This document shows positions 5,764-6,245 of a stretch of 6,245 nucleotides of DNA, in pieces. The stretch is from JBAYNS01 sp041678625 (GTDB lineage Bacteria; Patescibacteriota; Gracilibacteria; Peribacterales; Peribacteraceae). Within the stretch, counting starts at the first letter, position 1. Each line of letters opens with the position of its first letter. The notes below the pieces were generated by a model. It made no database searches and was not told the origin of the DNA. It saw only the letters and a program-made list of their open reading frames with translations. The DNA is taken from assembly GCA_041678625.1 (NCBI GenBank), contig JBAYNS010000073.1, positions 1 to 6,245 of the forward strand, in the 5' to 3' direction. The translations under genes and the position numbers were made by a program.

Positions 5764-6009
5764 AGAAAGAGGGAACGTGACACGTGTTAGCGTAGCAGGG
5801 CAGCGCCATGCGACAAGCGTCTCTGACTACATTCCTTATTCTCCGCATGTCGCTCCATGGAAGTTGTGGCATACTGGTTCTTGTCCTTTTCTCTTCTTCT
5901 CCACTCTCCGCATGTACTTCATGGTCAGTTTGCTCTGCTTGGCGCTTCTTATTTTCCTAGCAGCGATTTACTTTAAAGAGCAGTAATCAGGCAGAGGTTC
6001 GCCTGTTCC
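5764..6009. other. Intergenic region between the cyclo-ligase gene and glyA
   Basis: 246 bases. A weak 5-bp hairpin (5988-5992 with 6001-6005) follows the cyclo-ligase stop but has no U-tract. The 11-mer ACATGCGGAGA occurs twice on the - strand. The only glyA promoter candidate is poor (TTGTCG 5811-5816, 16 bases, TACGCT 5789-5794). On the + strand a 24-codon frame (5912-5986) would encode a single hydrophobic helix. I checked for glycine and THF riboswitch sequences because of the neighbouring genes and saw no convincing match. If the gap has no terminator, the two folate genes may share a transcript. Confidence 0.5.
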
Positions 6010-6245
6010 TCACGTCGGTTTTACGTGTATCAACCCACGGGCGGTGATGAGGGCATCAACGCGTTCGTCGTGTTCTTCCGTTGGCACGATCGGCACGATT
6101 TGACATTCAAAGGCGATGCCCCAAATCTTTGTCTGCGGATTTGCCGTGCGTTGCTCACGGATCCAGTGATCGTAGCTGCCGTTGCCGCGTCCCAATCTGT
6201 TGCCATCGCGGTCGAATGCACGGCCGGGAATGAGTGCGCAATCGA
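6010..6245 (-). CDS. mthfs: 5-formyltetrahydrofolate cyclo-ligase (partial, C-terminal part)
   Basis: Also called fau/ygfA in E. coli. ATP-dependent conversion of 5-formyl-THF to 5,10-methenyl-THF in the cytosol. Only the last 77 codons are in the window; the start lies beyond base 6245. The family pattern is clear: PGRAFDRDGNRLGRGNGSYD, then KIWGIAFECQIVPIVPTEEH, then a valine/aspartate-rich end (ERVDALITARGLI). In most homologues the glycine-rich loop reads GRGGGYYD; here Asn and Ser replace one Gly and one Tyr. The TGA stop at 6010-6012 falls where the family normally ends, so TGA seems to be a true stop in this organism. The gene is on the same strand as glyA and upstream of it, matching their metabolic link. 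Confidence 0.88.
   Translation of the reverse strand, partial: DCALIPGRAFDRDGNRLGRGNGSYDHWIREQRTANPQTKIWGIAFECQIVPIVPTEEHDERVDALITARGLIHVKPT

Noticed and set aside
5029..5790. Long + strand ORF (253 codons) opposite glyA
   Set aside because: It is antisense to a certain glyA gene, with no family similarity and no ribosome binding site. Long antisense frames are a by-product of codon bias.
5789..5816. Promoter of glyA
   Set aside because: TTGTCG and TACGCT at 16-base spacing match the consensus too weakly to call.
5764..6009. THF or glycine riboswitch upstream of glyA
   Set aside because: A GGAGAG-like stretch is present on the - strand, but the other conserved parts of either aptamer are missing.
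6010..6012. TGA recoded as glycine (Gracilibacteria/SR1 code)
   Set aside because: TGA ends the cyclo-ligase at the normal family length, and no gene in the window has an internal TGA.
1..6245. CRISPR array, insertion sequence, tRNA or attachment site
   Set aside because: I saw no regularly spaced direct repeats, transposase, terminal inverted repeats or tRNA-like fold on either strand.

Overview
The window looks like a piece of chromosome from a Patescibacteria (CPR) bacterium of roughly 50% GC, possibly in the Peribacteria/Peregrinibacteria. This is inferred, not proven. The basis is the style of the VirD4/TraD-like ATPase at the left end, the small secreted coiled-coil and membrane proteins of no recognised family, the scarcity of Shine-Dalgarno sequences, and apparently normal use of TGA as a stop, which argues against the recoded Gracilibacteria/SR1 groups.

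Layout. Positions 1-1899 (+) hold most of a DNA-translocase-like ATPase whose start lies off the window. A G-tract run and a strong hairpin/T-tract terminator follow. About 560 bases (2040-2599) then carry no convincing protein but contain a dense series of hairpins, ending in a GC-rich hairpin with a T/G-rich tail. I read this as a candidate large structured RNA on the + strand. An AT-rich gap and a tandem hairpin (2834-2890) mark the point where + strand transcription meets the - strand block.

The - strand block, from right to left, holds: the 3' end of a 5-formyltetrahydrofolate cyclo-ligase (6010-6245); glyA, serine hydroxymethyltransferase (4444-5763); a small acidic protein with its own promoter candidates and terminator; a secreted coiled-coil protein; and a four-helix membrane protein with a clear promoter and the only good ribosome binding site in the window.

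How they fit together. GlyA and the cyclo-ligase are linked steps of folate one-carbon metabolism. SHMT makes 5,10-methylene-THF and, as a side reaction, the inhibitor 5-formyl-THF, which the cyclo-ligase recycles. The ATPase belongs to the conjugation/type IV secretion world, but no relaxase or other secretion gene is visible here. The most unusual element is the candidate RNA at 2040-2599: I could not match it to RNase P RNA, tmRNA, SRP RNA, rRNA or a group I/II intron.
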